The translations under genes and the position numbers were made by a program. A stretch of 64,000 nucleotides of DNA from Bacteroidales bacterium (GTDB taxonomy: Bacteria; Bacteroidota; Bacteroidia; Bacteroidales; UBA932), in contig JAFRQH010000003.1 of NCBI GenBank assembly GCA_017428725.1, forward strand, positions 124,001 through 188,000. Reading direction: 5' to 3'. Of the stretch, positions 44,527 through 54,172 are shown in pieces. The notes beneath the pieces were generated by a model. The model was not told the origin of the DNA. It ran no database searches and worked only from the letters and a program-made list of their open reading frames with translations. Position 1 is the stretch's first letter, and each line of letters opens with the position of its first letter.

Positions 44527-47094
44527 TTAAAACTGTTGTCCGATCACGAAGTGGAACTGGCTCTTCGAGCCGGCCGGGCCGTCGAAGCCGTAGCCCCAGT
44601 CGACGCCGAGCAGACCCACCATCGGTAAGAAGATGCGAACACCGACGCCGGCGCTGCGTTTGATCTGGAAAGGATTGAACTTTTTGATGTCGGACCAGCA
44701 GTTGCCTCCCTCCGCGAACGCCAGCGCATAGATGGTGGAAGAGGGCTGCAGGATCACCGGATAACGCAGCTCGAAGGTGAACTTGTCGTAGACGTTGCCG
44801 GCGTAGGCATAGCCGTTGGAGTTGTACGAGGACGGCTCGTACGGGGTCAGCGAGTAGTTCTCGTAGCCGCGCAGCGAGATCACTTCCGTGCCGTAGGAAT
44901 AGTAGCCGGACATGCCGTCGCCACCCACGAGGAAGCCCTCGAACGGGGAATAACCCCACTTGCGGTTGTAGTATCCGAGGTAGCCGAACTGCGCACGGGA
45001 CATCAGCACGAGGTCGCCGATGAGCTTGGTGTAGTTGGCTGCGGAGAATTTCCACTTGTGGTACTCGATCCAGCGGTAGCGGTCACGGCCGGACCAGTTG
45101 TCGTAATTGACGTCCTTCCAGCTCTTGACGGGGACCTTCTTGCCGTCGTTGTCGAAATCGTACTTGCGCAGCAGCGAGAACGGCGGGGTCAGCTGCAGGG
45201 ACAGGGAGAACTCCGAGCCCTGGCGGGGATAGATCTGCTGGTCCGTGGAGTTCCGCACGAGGTTGGCCGTGTAGTTGATGTTGTGGGCCATGCCGTCGTC
45301 GAAGATGAAGTAGCCCGCGTACCAGTTGGTCAGCTTGTAGGTCTGCCAGTTGAAGCCGTTGTAGAGGACGAAGTAATTGTCGGGCCAGTTGAGCCGGGTG
45401 CCCAGCGAGGCGGCGAAACCGAAGACCTCCATCTCGCGGTCGTGGCTCAGGATGTTGAGCGCCAGGTAGGAGTTGGTCTGGCGGGTGTAGTAGGCGCTGA
45501 GGTTGAGCGAGGTCGGCTTCTTGCCGAAGAGCCAGGGCTCGGTGAAGCTCGCGGTCAGGGCCGTATAGTACGTACCGTTGGTCTGGAAGCGGAAGGCAAG
45601 GTTCTGCGCGTCGCCGAGCGGGACCGGGCGCCAGGCGCCCTTCTCGAACATCCGGTGCGTGGAGAAGTTGTTGAAGCTCACGCCCACGGTGGCCACGAAG
45701 GTACGGCCGCCCCAGCCGCCGGAGACTTCCAGCTGCGAGGAGGGCTTCTCCGTGACGTTGTAGACCAGGTCCACGGTATTGTCCAGCTGGTTGGGGATCA
45801 TCGAGTAGCCGCCTTCCTTCATGATCGCCTCCGGGTCGAACTGGCCCAGGGACGCGATCTCGCGGATGGACCGCTCGAAGTCGGTCTGGCTGAAGAGATA
45901 CCCGGGGCGCGTGAAGATCTGGCGGCGGACCACCTTCTCGTTGGTCAGGTCGTTGCCGTTGATGATGATGTTGTTGAGCGTGGCCTGCTTGCCCTCGGAG
46001 ATGCGGAACTCCACGTCCACGGAATCATGCTGGATGTTGGTCTCGACCGGGGTCACGTTGACGAAGAGGTAGCCGTTGTCGCGGTAGAGCTTGGTGACGT
46101 CCATCTCGTTCTGCTTGCCGCCGCCGAACAGGTGCTTCTCCATCCCGACGACATCGTACGGGTCTCCCTTGTTGATGCCGACCACCTGGTTGAGCACGTC
46201 GGTGCTGTAGACGGAGTTGCCCGTCCAGGTCACGTCGCGGAAGTAGTATTTGTCTCCCTCTTCGAACACGAGGTCGATCCCCAGCTTGCCGGGCTCCACA
46301 TAGTAGATGGAGTCGCGCACCAGGCGGGCGTCGCGGTAGCCGGCCTCGTTGAACGCGGCGACGGCCGACTTCTTGTCGTTGATGTACTCCTTCTCGTTGA
46401 ACTTCTTGCTGCTGAAGAAGTTGTAGATCTTGTTGGACTTGGTCTTCTTCATCGAGCGCGCCAGCTTGAACTCCTTGACGTGCTCGTTGCCGATGAAGTT
46501 GATGTCCCTGATGCGGACCTTCGGGCCCTTGTCGACGGCGAAGTTGACGCGGATGGCGTTCTTGACGATGGAGTCGCGCTGGACCTCCGTCTTGACGGCG
46601 CACTGCAGGAAGCCCTTCTCGGCGTAGTAGCGCTTGATGATGTCCACGGAGGTGCTCTCCACATAGTCGGAGAACTCGCCGCCACGGCGCAGGGTCAGGC
46701 GCTCCTCCAGGTCCTTGCGCTCGCCGGACTTCACGCCCGTGAAGGACCAGCGGGACATACGCGGACGCTCCAGGATCTTGATCCGGAACCAGGCGGAGTC
46801 GCGCGCGGCGTTGAGGCTGTCGATCTCGACGGAGACGTCTTCGAAGAAACGCTGGAGCCAGAGCCGGCGGACGACGTTGGAGATGTCGTCGCCCGGGACC
46901 GTAACCTGCATCCCCGGACGGAGTCCCGTCTGGGAGATGATCTGCTGGTCGGCGAAATAAGTGTTGCCCTCGACCTCGATGCCCGCTATCGTATATTTCT
47001 GCGGATGGGTGTAATCCACTTCGACTCCCTGCGCCCGGACAAGCGCCGGAGCGAGCAGCAGAGCCAGAAGGGTCAGTATCCGTCCAATTCTCAT
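44527..47094 (-). CDS. bamA: Outer-membrane assembly factor BamA
   Basis: Inserts barrel proteins into the outer membrane. 855 residues from ATG 47094: signal peptide (ends VRAQ), POTRA domains in the N-terminal half (IAGIEVEGNTYFADQQI, INFIGNEHVKEFKL, VTWTGNSVYSTDVL, IIINGNDLTNEKVV mark successive ones), then a 16-strand Omp85 barrel with VSLRGYENY-like segment (VISLRGYENYSLTPYE), and terminal Phe. The promoter TATATTTG at 47113-47120 lies between uppS and ATG 47094, ruling out starts further upstream. Confidence 0.95.
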   Translation of the reverse strand: MRIGRILTLLALLLAPALVRAQGVEVDYTHPQKYTIAGIEVEGNTYFADQQIISQTGLRPGMQVTVPGDDISNVVRRLWLQRFFEDVSVEIDSLNAARDSAWFRIKILERPRMSRWSFTGVKSGERKDLEERLTLRRGGEFSDYVESTSVDIIKRYYAEKGFLQCAVKTEVQRDSIVKNAIRVNFAVDKGPKVRIRDINFIGNEHVKEFKLARSMKKTKSNKIYNFFSSKKFNEKEYINDKKSAVAAFNEAGYRDARLVRDSIYYVEPGKLGIDLVFEEGDKYYFRDVTWTGNSVYSTDVLNQVVGINKGDPYDVVGMEKHLFGGGKQNEMDVTKLYRDNGYLFVNVTPVETNIQHDSVDVEFRISEGKQATLNNIIINGNDLTNEKVVRRQIFTRPGYLFSQTDFERSIREIASLGQFDPEAIMKEGGYSMIPNQLDNTVDLVYNVTEKPSSQLEVSGGWGGRTFVATVGVSFNNFSTHRMFEKGAWRPVPLGDAQNLAFRFQTNGTYYTALTASFTEPWLFGKKPTSLNLSAYYTRQTNSYLALNILSHDREMEVFGFAASLGTRLNWPDNYFVLYNGFNWQTYKLTNWYAGYFIFDDGMAHNINYTANLVRNSTDQQIYPRQGSEFSLSLQLTPPFSLLRKYDFDNDGKKVPVKSWKDVNYDNWSGRDRYRWIEYHKWKFSAANYTKLIGDLVLMSRAQFGYLGYYNRKWGYSPFEGFLVGGDGMSGYYSYGTEVISLRGYENYSLTPYEPSSYNSNGYAYAGNVYDKFTFELRYPVILQPSSTIYALAFAEGGNCWSDIKKFNPFQIKRSAGVGVRIFLPMVGLLGVDWGYGFDGPAGSKSQFHFVIGQQF

Positions 47095-47112
47095 ATCCAA
47101 TGAATAAATGTG

Positions 47113-47120
47113 CAAATATA
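47113..47120 (-). promoter_or_regulatory. Internal promoter -7 element for bamA-ompH
   Basis: TATATTTG on the minus strand (CAAATATA on plus), in the 31-base gap after uppS and 18 bases before the bamA ATG. Allows bamA and the chaperone gene to be expressed apart from nadK-uppS. Confidence 0.6.
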
Positions 47121-47125
47121 CCCAA

Positions 47126-47833
47126 TTATTTGATTTTTCCGAAACGCCGGTCCCGCGAAGCGTACTCTTCGAGGGCGGCCCGGTAGGACTCCCTGCGGAA
47201 GTCGGGCCACAGCGTGTCGGTGAACACGAATTCGGTATATGCAGTCTGCCAAAGCATAAAGTTGCTGATTCTCTTTTCGCCCGACGTGCGGATCAGCAGA
47301 TCCGGATCCGGGAAACCTGCGGTCACGAGGTGGCGGGTGAAATCTTCCGGCCGCACTTCGCGCCCGGGGTTTTCAATCAAATCGTGTGCCATTTTCTGCG
47401 CCGCCTGCAGGATATCCCACTGGCCGCTGTAGCTCAGGAACACGATCATCGTCATCCGGTCGTTGGCGGCCGTGACCGACATCAGGTGGTCGATCCCCTG
47501 CCGGAGGCTCTCGGACAGGCGGGCGAGGTTGCCCACCACGACGAAACGGATGTTGTTGCGCTGGAAATTGTCCAGTTCGCGGACCATCGCCGAGGCCATC
47601 AGCTCCATCAGCGTGTTGACTTCGGACTCGGGCCGGCCCCAGTTCTCCTCGGAGAAGGCGAAGAAGGACACGTAGCGGATCCCCCACTCCACGGAGGCCT
47701 CCATCACGGCACGGACGCTCTCCACGCCCTCGAAATGCCCGTAGACGCGGTCCTTTCCGCGCTGCTTGGCCCAGCGGCCGTTGCCGTCCATGATCAAGGT
47801 CACGTGTGTGGGAATCCTGCTAAGCGTCTCCAT
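47126..47833 (-). CDS. uppS: Isoprenyl (undecaprenyl) diphosphate synthase UppS
   Basis: Makes the C55 lipid carrier for cell-wall and polysaccharide synthesis. 235 residues from ATG 47833. VTLIMDGNGRWAKQRG (catalytic Asp, Asn and Arg), FFAFSEENWGRP, and DLLIRTSGEKRISNFMLWQ are classic cis-prenyltransferase motifs. Seven bases after nadK. The uppS-bamA-skp order is common in Bacteroidetes. Confidence 0.96.
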   Translation of the reverse strand: METLSRIPTHVTLIMDGNGRWAKQRGKDRVYGHFEGVESVRAVMEASVEWGIRYVSFFAFSEENWGRPESEVNTLMELMASAMVRELDNFQRNNIRFVVVGNLARLSESLRQGIDHLMSVTAANDRMTMIVFLSYSGQWDILQAAQKMAHDLIENPGREVRPEDFTRHLVTAGFPDPDLLIRTSGEKRISNFMLWQTAYTEFVFTDTLWPDFRRESYRAALEEYASRDRRFGKIK

Positions 47834-47840
47834 GCTCGTA

Positions 47841-48656
47841 TCACTCCTGGCCGCCGTTCCGTACATCCTCGCCCCAGAGCAGGCGGGAACGCAGCGCTTC
47901 TATGAAATTGGATTGTCCCAGCCGCAGGCGCCGCAGGCGCATCGGGGCGGCGCAGACTTCGATCTGCGCGCCGGCGGGGACGGTGTAGTTGCGGTTGTCC
48001 ATCGTCAGGACCGCCCGGTCGTCGCGCGAGCGCAGGCCGATCCGCAGCCGGGAACTCTCCGGGACGATGAGCGGCCGGACGTTGAGGTTGTGCGGGGAGA
48101 TCGGCGCCACGATGAAGACCTTGGTCTCGGGCAGGCAGATCGGACCGCCCACGCTGAGCGAGTAGGCCGTGGAGCCGGAGCTCGTGGCGACCAGCAGCCC
48201 GTCTGCCCAGTAGGTGGGCAGGGATGCGCCGTCCACTTCCACGTCCACGCCGAGCATCGACGCGCCCATCCGCGACACGCTCACCTCGTTGAGGGCATAG
48301 GGCGCGGCGTCGGGCAGCGCGTCGCAGCGGATCTGCAGCATCTCGCGCTCCTCCACCAGGTAGTCCCCGCTGCCCAGGGCCTCCACGACGGCGTCGGGAT
48401 CGCTCTCGGACAGGAAACCGAGCCGGCCGAAATTGACCCCCAGCACCGGCACGCCCGACCCGAGGGCCAGGGAGGCGGAAGTCAGGAAAGTGCCGTCTCC
48501 GCCCAGGCTCAGCAGCACGTCCGTCCCAGGCTCGGGCCCGGACGCGTCGCTGACCGGATACAACACGTGTCCGGCGGCACGGAAACGCTCCAGAAGCGCC
48601 CCCACGCGGGGATCCTTCCGGAGCAGGTCCTTCTTGATGTAGTAGGCCAATTTCAT
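47841..48656 (-). CDS. nadK: NAD kinase NadK
   Basis: Phosphorylates NAD to NADP. 271 residues from ATG 48656. SLGGDGTFLTSA is the GGDGT signature; GVNFGRLGFL and TSSGSTAYSLSVGGP complete the site. An in-frame start at 48677 was rejected because it lies upstream of the promoter box 48666-48673. First gene of nadK-uppS(-bamA-ompH). Confidence 0.95.
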   Translation of the reverse strand: MKLAYYIKKDLLRKDPRVGALLERFRAAGHVLYPVSDASGPEPGTDVLLSLGGDGTFLTSASLALGSGVPVLGVNFGRLGFLSESDPDAVVEALGSGDYLVEEREMLQIRCDALPDAAPYALNEVSVSRMGASMLGVDVEVDGASLPTYWADGLLVATSSGSTAYSLSVGGPICLPETKVFIVAPISPHNLNVRPLIVPESSRLRIGLRSRDDRAVLTMDNRNYTVPAGAQIEVCAAPMRLRRLRLGQSNFIEALRSRLLWGEDVRNGGQE

Positions 48657-48665
48657 TTCGGACCT

Positions 48666-48673
48666 CAAATTTA
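48666..48673 (-). promoter_or_regulatory. Promoter -7 element of nadK
   Basis: TAAATTTG on the minus strand (CAAATTTA on plus), nine bases before ATG 48656. It determines the nadK start and implies a 5' UTR of about five bases. Confidence 0.6.
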
Positions 48674-48706
48674 GCACTTAATTTATAATATTTGTATAGA
48701 AATGCT

Positions 48707-48714
48707 TAATTTTG
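48707..48714 (+). promoter_or_regulatory. Promoter -7 element of pdxJ
   Basis: TAATTTTG matches TAnnTTTG, 23 bases before ATG 48738. The AT-rich 48657-48737 gap holds this and the divergent nadK promoter. Confidence 0.55.
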
Positions 48715-48737
48715 TGAGTTTTTAAGCTTGATTTGAA

Positions 48738-49457
48738 ATGACCCGACTGAGTGTAAATATCAACAAGATCGCCCTGCTGCGCAATGCGCGCGGGGGGAAT
48801 ATGCCGGACGTGCTGAAGGCTGCGCTGGACTGCGAGCGCTTCGGCGCCCAGGGCATCACGGTACACCCGCGCCCGGACGAGCGCCACATCCGCTACAGCG
48901 ACGTGCGCAACCTTCGACCGGCCGTCACCACGGAGTTCAACATCGAGGGCAACCCCACCGGCAGCTTCAACGCGCTGGTGTGCGAGGTCGTCCCCGACCA
49001 GGTGACCCTGGTCCCGGATGCCCCCGACGCGCTGACCTCCAACGCCGGCTGGGACACCGTCCGCAACCACGCCTTCCTCAAGCGCACCTGCGCCGCCTTC
49101 AAGGAGCGCGGGATCCGCACTTCCATCTTCATCGACCCGGATCCGCGGATGGCGGAAGGCGCTTTCAAGTGCGGGGCCGACCGCGTGGAGCTCTACACCG
49201 CCGCCTACGCCGCAGGCTATGCGGCGGACCGCGAGCGCGCCATCGCCCCCTACCTGGCCGCGGCCGAGGCGGCCCGCGACCTGGGCCTGGGCCTCAACGC
49301 CGGCCACGACCTGTCGCTGGAGAACCTCGCTTACTTCATCCGCACCATCCCCTGGACGGACGAGGTGAGCATCGGCCACGCGCTCATCTGCGACGCCCTC
49401 TACCTGGGCCTGGAGACAACTATCCGGGAATATTTGTCGCAGATTCAGATTTTTTGA
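48738..49457 (+). CDS. pdxJ: Pyridoxine 5'-phosphate synthase PdxJ
   Basis: Last step of DXP-dependent vitamin B6 synthesis. 239 residues. [17 protein letters not shown] at the N terminus, [12 protein letters not shown] with catalytic His, EFNIEGNP, and [12 protein letters not shown] followed by [17 protein letters not shown] are the family motifs. Divergent from nadK; its own promoter at 48707-48714. Confidence 0.96.
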   Translation: MTRLSVNINKIALLRNARGGNMPDVLKAALDCERFGAQGITVHPRPDERHIRYSDVRNLRPAVTTEFNIEGNPTGSFNALVCEVVPDQVTLVPDAPDALTSNAGWDTVRNHAFLKRTCAAFKERGIRTSIFIDPDPRMAEGAFKCGADRVELYTAAYAAGYAADRERAIAPYLAAAEAARDLGLGLNAGHDLSLENLAYFIRTIPWTDEVSIGHALICDALYLGLETTIREYLSQIQIF

Positions 49458-49458
49458 C

Positions 49459-49466
49459 TACTTTTG
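49459..49466 (+). promoter_or_regulatory. Promoter -7 element of the second OmpH-like gene
   Basis: TACTTTTG, with TTTG at 49433-49436 as -33 candidate (spacing 22). Start expected about 49470, giving a 5' UTR near 30 bases, A-rich just before ATG 49503, as is common for well-translated Bacteroidetes genes. Confidence 0.65.
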
Positions 49467-49502
49467 TAGGCTTTAACAGTTTGTAAACAACAACGAAAAG
49501 AT

Positions 49503-50117
49503 ATGAAAAAATTACCGCTCATCCTCAGCATCATCGCCCTCGCCGGCGTGATCGCCCTGGCCGTCGTCAATTTCGCCAAGGGCAGCACCAAGAAAGCCGA
49601 GCCCGCCCAGAACGAAGCCAACCCCAACAAGGGCGCCATCGTCTATTTCAACATGGACCGCGTCCTGCAGGAGTACGATATGGCCAATGACCTCAGCAGC
49701 GTCTTCCAGACCAAGGCCAACAGCATCAGCCAGGAGGTGAACCGCCGCCAGAACAAGCTCCAGCGCGACGCCAACTCCTTCCAGGACAAGGTCAACAAGG
49801 GTCTGATGACCCAGTCCACCGCCCAGGTGCAGTACCAGAAGCTCCAGGAGCAGGACGCCAGTTTCCAGAACTACGCCGCCCAGAAGCAGCAGGAGATCGC
49901 CGAGGAGCAGCAGGTGATGATGAACCAGATCTTCGACGCCATCAAGGCCTTCACCGATGAGTACAACCAGAAGATGGGCTATGCGATGATCCTCGTCACC
50001 CAGGGTGACATCCTCCCCGCCCCCGTCGTCACCGGCGACGCCGCGCTTGACATCACCGACGCGCTGATCGAAGGCCTCAACGCCGCCTACGTCCAGCAGA
50101 AGGGCAAAACGGAATAG
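49503..50117 (+). CDS. OmpH/Skp-like membrane-anchored periplasmic protein
   Basis: 204 residues. The N terminus is an uncleaved-looking anchor (LPLILSIIALAGVIALAVVNF) without lipobox. Then GAIVYFNMDRVLQEYD, which matches the OmpH first strand, a Gln-rich coiled coil of about 90 residues, and a closing domain. Second OmpH-type protein of the window. Five bases before the glycosyltransferase gene. Confidence 0.85.
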   Translation: MKKLPLILSIIALAGVIALAVVNFAKGSTKKAEPAQNEANPNKGAIVYFNMDRVLQEYDMANDLSSVFQTKANSISQEVNRRQNKLQRDANSFQDKVNKGLMTQSTAQVQYQKLQEQDASFQNYAAQKQQEIAEEQQVMMNQIFDAIKAFTDEYNQKMGYAMILVTQGDILPAPVVTGDAALDITDALIEGLNAAYVQQKGKTE

Positions 50118-50122
50118 GACGC

Positions 50123-51241
50123 TTGAAGATCGCCATACTGTCCTGCTTCTACCCCTTCCGCGGGGGGATCGCCCAGTTCAACGCCAACCTTTTCGAAGAG
50201 CTGGGCAAAGAGCACGATGTACGTGCGTTCAATTTCAGCAGGCAGTATCCTGATCTCCTTTTCCCGGGCAAGACCCAGTACGTCACCCCCGAAGATGAAG
50301 CCGTACCCGTCGAGGCGCAAGCCTTGCTGGATACGGCTGATCCTTTGTCCTGGGGCCGCACGGCCCGCGCGATCCGCGCTTGGGGGGCCGACCTGCTGGT
50401 CCTGCGCTACTGGATGTCCTGGTTTGCCCCGTCCCTGGGCTGGGTGGCCCGCCACGCCGGCTGCAAGGCGGTCGGGATCCTGGACAACGTCGTCCCGCAC
50501 GAGCCGCACTGGTTCGACGCCCCGCTGACCCGCTGGTTCCTCCGCGGGCTGGACGGCGCCGTGACCCTCTGCGAGGAGGTCTCCCGGGACCTGCTCGCGC
50601 TGCGCAGCGACATCCCGCACACCGTGCTGCCACACCCCATCTACACCCATTTCGGCCCGGCCATCCCCCGTGGGGAAGCCGAGCGCATCCTCGGCCTGCC
50701 CGCCGGGCGCAGGACCCTGCTCTTCTTCGGCCTGATCCGCGAGTACAAGGGGCTGGACATCCTCCTTCAGGCTTTCGACCTGCTGGACAGCCGCTACCAG
50801 CTCGTCATCGCCGGGGAGCCCTACGGCTCCTTCGACAAATACCGGCAGCTGATCGAGGCGGGCCGCGACCCGGAGTCCGTCCACGTGTTTCCGGACTACA
50901 TCCGCGACTCCGAGGTCAAGCGCTATTTCTGCGCAGCGGACCTGACGGTCCTCCCCTACCGCAGCGCCACCCAGAGCGGCATCAGCTCGGTCTCGTGCTT
51001 CTTCGAGGTCCCGATGGTCGTCACCGATGTGGGCGGCCTGCGCGAGACCGTCGGCGCCCGCGGCACGGGAATTGTCTGCGAAGAGAGCACGCCCGCGTGC
51101 GTCGCCGCCGCCATCGGGCGCTATTTCGACGAACCCGGACTGGCCGGACGCCTGCTGGAGGGGATGCGCGCCGAGAAGCAGCGCCTTTCCTGGAGCCGTT
51201 TCAGTCAGGACCTGGTCGGCTTTGCCGACCGCATATCATAA
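50123..51241 (+). CDS. Glycosyltransferase family 4-like protein
   Basis: 372 residues, GT-B fold, cytosolic or membrane-associated. N-terminal FYPFRGGIAQFNANL (Gly-Gly donor/acceptor loop), C-terminal LFFGLIREYKGLDILLQAF, VFPDYIRDSEVKRYFCAADL and the E-x7-E like region with SGISSVSCFFEVPMVVTDVGG. The start is a TTG (50123) in the context GGACGCTTGAAGATC; no ATG is nearby and the product start MKIAILSCFYPF is what the family needs. Probably adds a sugar to a surface glycan or lipid; acceptor unknown. Confidence 0.87.
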   Translation: MKIAILSCFYPFRGGIAQFNANLFEELGKEHDVRAFNFSRQYPDLLFPGKTQYVTPEDEAVPVEAQALLDTADPLSWGRTARAIRAWGADLLVLRYWMSWFAPSLGWVARHAGCKAVGILDNVVPHEPHWFDAPLTRWFLRGLDGAVTLCEEVSRDLLALRSDIPHTVLPHPIYTHFGPAIPRGEAERILGLPAGRRTLLFFGLIREYKGLDILLQAFDLLDSRYQLVIAGEPYGSFDKYRQLIEAGRDPESVHVFPDYIRDSEVKRYFCAADLTVLPYRSATQSGISSVSCFFEVPMVVTDVGGLRETVGARGTGIVCEESTPACVAAAIGRYFDEPGLAGRLLEGMRAEKQRLSWSRFSQDLVGFADRIS

Positions 51242-51247
51242 AGGATT

Positions 51248-52498
51248 ATGAAGAAACTCTGCATCCTACTCCTCCTGCTCTGCACACTGCCGTCCTGTGC
51301 AGTGGCCCAGTGGTACCTGTTCCCCGGCAAGAAGAAAGCCGGCGAGCAGACGACCACCACGACGGATTCCGTCCGCCGGGCCCGTCCGGACAATCCGGCC
51401 GTGACGGTCCGTACTGACAGTACGGTCCTGCCCGCCGACAGTCTGGTTCGGGCCGCCGCTGTACCCGTCTGGGCCGACAGCTACATCCCCGAGCCGCTGT
51501 CCACGGTCCGGATCGGGCTGATCCTGCCGCTACAGGCCGCCGGAGCCGCCAGCGAGAATTTCCTCGACCTGTACAGCGGGGCGCTGCTGGCGCTGCGCGA
51601 CCTGGGCGCCGAGGGGCTCCGCGCCGAGCTGCAGGTCTACGACTCCGCAGACGCCAAGACCGCCCCGGCTGCCGCCGTCGGCGACGGCGACGACCTGATC
51701 ATCGGACCCGTGTCGCTCCAGGACATCCAGAAGGCCCTGCCGGCCCTGCCGCAGGACCGCGTGATCGTCTCACCCCTGGAGCCCAAGGCCGCCGAGCTGG
51801 CGGTCGCGGGGCCGGTCGTGCAGTCTCCCACGCCCTGGACCGCCCAGATCGACGAGCTGGTCCGTTGGGTCCGCGAGGAGCGCCTCCCGGCAGAGGAGAT
51901 CTATGTGGTGCGGGACACCGCCGCAGCGGGACGGGGCGAGCAGAGCGCCTACCTGCTGGAGAAGCTGCGGGACGCCGGCATCCACACCAAGGAGGTCACC
52001 TCCGTGGGCGGGATCCCCTTCGCCCGCAACCGGCAGTTCCGGGTGCTGATCGCCTCCGACCGCGACGCCTTCTTCGCCAGCGCGGTGCGGAGCCTGAGTA
52101 TCCAGGGCGCCACCAACGACAACGTCATCCTCTATGGGACTACGCGCGTGCGCACCAACGGCACGGGCCCGACCGACCTGCACAACACCAATGCGCACCT
52201 GGCGGCCGCCTACTTCATCGACTACGAGGACCCGAAGGTCCGCGATTTCATCCTCGCCTACCGGGCGCTGTTCAACAACGAGCCCGGCTCCTTCGCCTTC
52301 CAGGGCTACGACATGATGCGCTACTACGTCACGATGTGTGCGAAGTACGGCCGGCAGTGGTACAAGAAGCTGCCGGAGTACCGGCAGAAAGGCCTGCAGG
52401 CGGACTTCCGCTTCTCGGCGGAGCAGCCGCGCGTCAACCAGGCCACCCGCCGTATCGTCTACAACAAGGACCTGACCACCAAACTGGTGGGATTCTAG
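51248..52498 (+). CDS. Exported periplasmic-binding-fold protein (LpoA/ABC substrate-binding-like)
   Basis: 416 residues: signal peptide (ends CAVAQ; an LPSC lipobox-like stretch is just before it, so lipidation is possible), a low-complexity Thr/Asp linker, then a type I periplasmic-binding fold: VRIGLILPLQAAGAASENFLD, DLIIGPVSLQDIQKA, RVIVSPLEP, and FAFQGYDMMRYYV. Bacteroidales have related proteins with LysM domains linked to cell-wall control; none is seen here. Six bases after the glycosyltransferase gene; convergent with recN. Confidence 0.75.
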   Translation: MKKLCILLLLLCTLPSCAVAQWYLFPGKKKAGEQTTTTTDSVRRARPDNPAVTVRTDSTVLPADSLVRAAAVPVWADSYIPEPLSTVRIGLILPLQAAGAASENFLDLYSGALLALRDLGAEGLRAELQVYDSADAKTAPAAAVGDGDDLIIGPVSLQDIQKALPALPQDRVIVSPLEPKAAELAVAGPVVQSPTPWTAQIDELVRWVREERLPAEEIYVVRDTAAAGRGEQSAYLLEKLRDAGIHTKEVTSVGGIPFARNRQFRVLIASDRDAFFASAVRSLSIQGATNDNVILYGTTRVRTNGTGPTDLHNTNAHLAAAYFIDYEDPKVRDFILAYRALFNNEPGSFAFQGYDMMRYYVTMCAKYGRQWYKKLPEYRQKGLQADFRFSAEQPRVNQATRRIVYNKDLTTKLVGF

Positions 52499-52507
52499 CA
52501 AGAGAGA

Positions 52508-54172
52508 TTATTTCCCGGACAGGAGCGCCCGGGCATTGTCGATGGCGGCGGGCGTGATGGTCGCGCCGCTGAGCAGCCGCGCGATCTCCATCGTCCGCTC
52601 CTCCCCCTTCACTTCGCGGATCGAGGAGACCGTCCGTCCGTCGGGGTTGACGCCCTTGGACACGACGAAATGTGCGTCGCCCTTGGCGGCCACCTGGGGA
52701 AGGTGCGTGATGGAGAGCACCTGCATGTCGCGGCCCATCTCGCAGATCATCCGGCCCATCTTGTCGGCCACGCTGCCGCTCACGCCGGCGTCGATCTCGT
52801 CGAAGATCAGCGTGGGCATCCCCACGAAACGGGCCATCATCGCCTTGAGACAGAGCATGATGCGGGACAGCTCACCACCGGAGGCGCAGCGGGCGAGGTC
52901 CTCGGGGTCCCGCCCCGTCGAGGAGAACAGGTACGTGACGCGGTCCGTGCCGGAGGCGCTCTCCGGAGCAGCCGAGACGGCCACGTCGAAGACGGCGCCG
53001 TCCAGCTCCAGGAAGTGCAGCGACTCCGTGATGGAGGCCGCGAAAGCGGGCGCCGCCTCGCAGCGCGCCTGCGTGAGCGCGGCGCACGCGGCGGCATAGC
53101 GCCCCGCGGCGGCCTGCTCCTGCTGCTCCAGGTCCCGGATCCGCGCTTCCAGCGCGTCCGAGTCGAAGAGCATCTCGCTGAAGCGCTCCCGGACGGCGAT
53201 CAGCTCCTCCAGGGTCTGGCAGCCGTGTTTCTTCATCAGGGAATAGAGCCGGGACATCCGCTCCTCCACCAGCTCCAGGCGTGCGGGAGAGAGGTCCACC
53301 CGGGCATCCAGCGACACCAGCTCGTCGTCGATGTCGTCCAGCTCGATGCGCAGCGACTCCAGGCGCTCCTGCAGGCCGGAGACCGCCGGGAGACAGCCGG
53401 CGATGCGTTCCAACGAGCGGCCCGCTTCCTTGAGCGCGGCCGCCATCCCGGGCTGCTCCCCCTCCGGGTGCAGCAGCGCCAAGCTACGGCCGAGCGACTC
53501 CTTGATCAGCTCGGCATTGGCGAGGCTGCGCTGCTCCTCCTCCAGTGACTCCAGTTCGCCGGGGGTCAGGTGCGCCTCGTCGAGCTGGCGCCACTGCGCC
53601 TCGTTATAGTCCCGGTCGGCCTGCATCTGCGCCAGCTTGTCCTGCGCCTCCGAGCGCTGCGCGCGGCAGTCCTGGAGCGCACGCCAGGCCGCCCGGCAGG
53701 TCTCCAGCCGCGCGGCGTTGCCGGCGAAATGGTCCAGCACCGAGAGCTGGAAACGGGGGTCGGTCAGCAGCAGGCTCTTGTGTTGGGAATGGATGTCCAC
53801 CAGGCGGTCCGCCACCTGCTGGAGCAGGCCCACGGGCACGGGGCAGTCGTTGATGAAACTGCGCGAGCGGCCCGAGCGGGACACCACGCGGCGGATCAGC
53901 AGCCGGCTCCCGTCCGGCTCCACGTCGGCCTCTGCAAGCAGGCGGTCCAGCTCCGCGTCCCGGGCTTCGAACTCCGCCTCCACCACGCAGCTGTCCGCCC
54001 CCTGGGCGAGCAGGGACGCGTCGGCGCGGACCCCGGAGAGCAGCGACAGGGCGCCCAGCAGGATGGACTTGCCGGCGCCGGTCTGTCCCGTAATAATGAC
54101 CAGACCCTCCGGAAACACGATATCCAGAGAGTCTATCAGGATGTAATGTTCAATATGGAGGCTATGCAGCAC
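52508..54172 (-). CDS. recN: DNA repair protein RecN
   Basis: SMC-like ATPase for double-strand break repair. 554 residues. Walker A ITGQTGAGKSILLGALSLL near the N terminus, DIHSQHKSLLL, a central coiled coil, and the C-terminal half with ASGGELSRIMLCLK (signature) and LIFDEIDAGVSG (Walker B), then ITHLPQVAAKGDAHF. Start overlaps the end of rpoZ by 11 bases. Last gene of the long operon. Confidence 0.97.
   Translation of the reverse strand: MLHSLHIEHYILIDSLDIVFPEGLVIITGQTGAGKSILLGALSLLSGVRADASLLAQGADSCVVEAEFEARDAELDRLLAEADVEPDGSRLLIRRVVSRSGRSRSFINDCPVPVGLLQQVADRLVDIHSQHKSLLLTDPRFQLSVLDHFAGNAARLETCRAAWRALQDCRAQRSEAQDKLAQMQADRDYNEAQWRQLDEAHLTPGELESLEEEQRSLANAELIKESLGRSLALLHPEGEQPGMAAALKEAGRSLERIAGCLPAVSGLQERLESLRIELDDIDDELVSLDARVDLSPARLELVEERMSRLYSLMKKHGCQTLEELIAVRERFSEMLFDSDALEARIRDLEQQEQAAAGRYAAACAALTQARCEAAPAFAASITESLHFLELDGAVFDVAVSAAPESASGTDRVTYLFSSTGRDPEDLARCASGGELSRIMLCLKAMMARFVGMPTLIFDEIDAGVSGSVADKMGRMICEMGRDMQVLSITHLPQVAAKGDAHFVVSKGVNPDGRTVSSIREVKGEERTMEIARLLSGATITPAAIDNARALLSGK

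Noticed and set aside
48657..48677. Longer nadK starting at 48677
   Set aside because: The TAAATTTG promoter (48666-48673) lies inside that extension; transcription would begin downstream of it.
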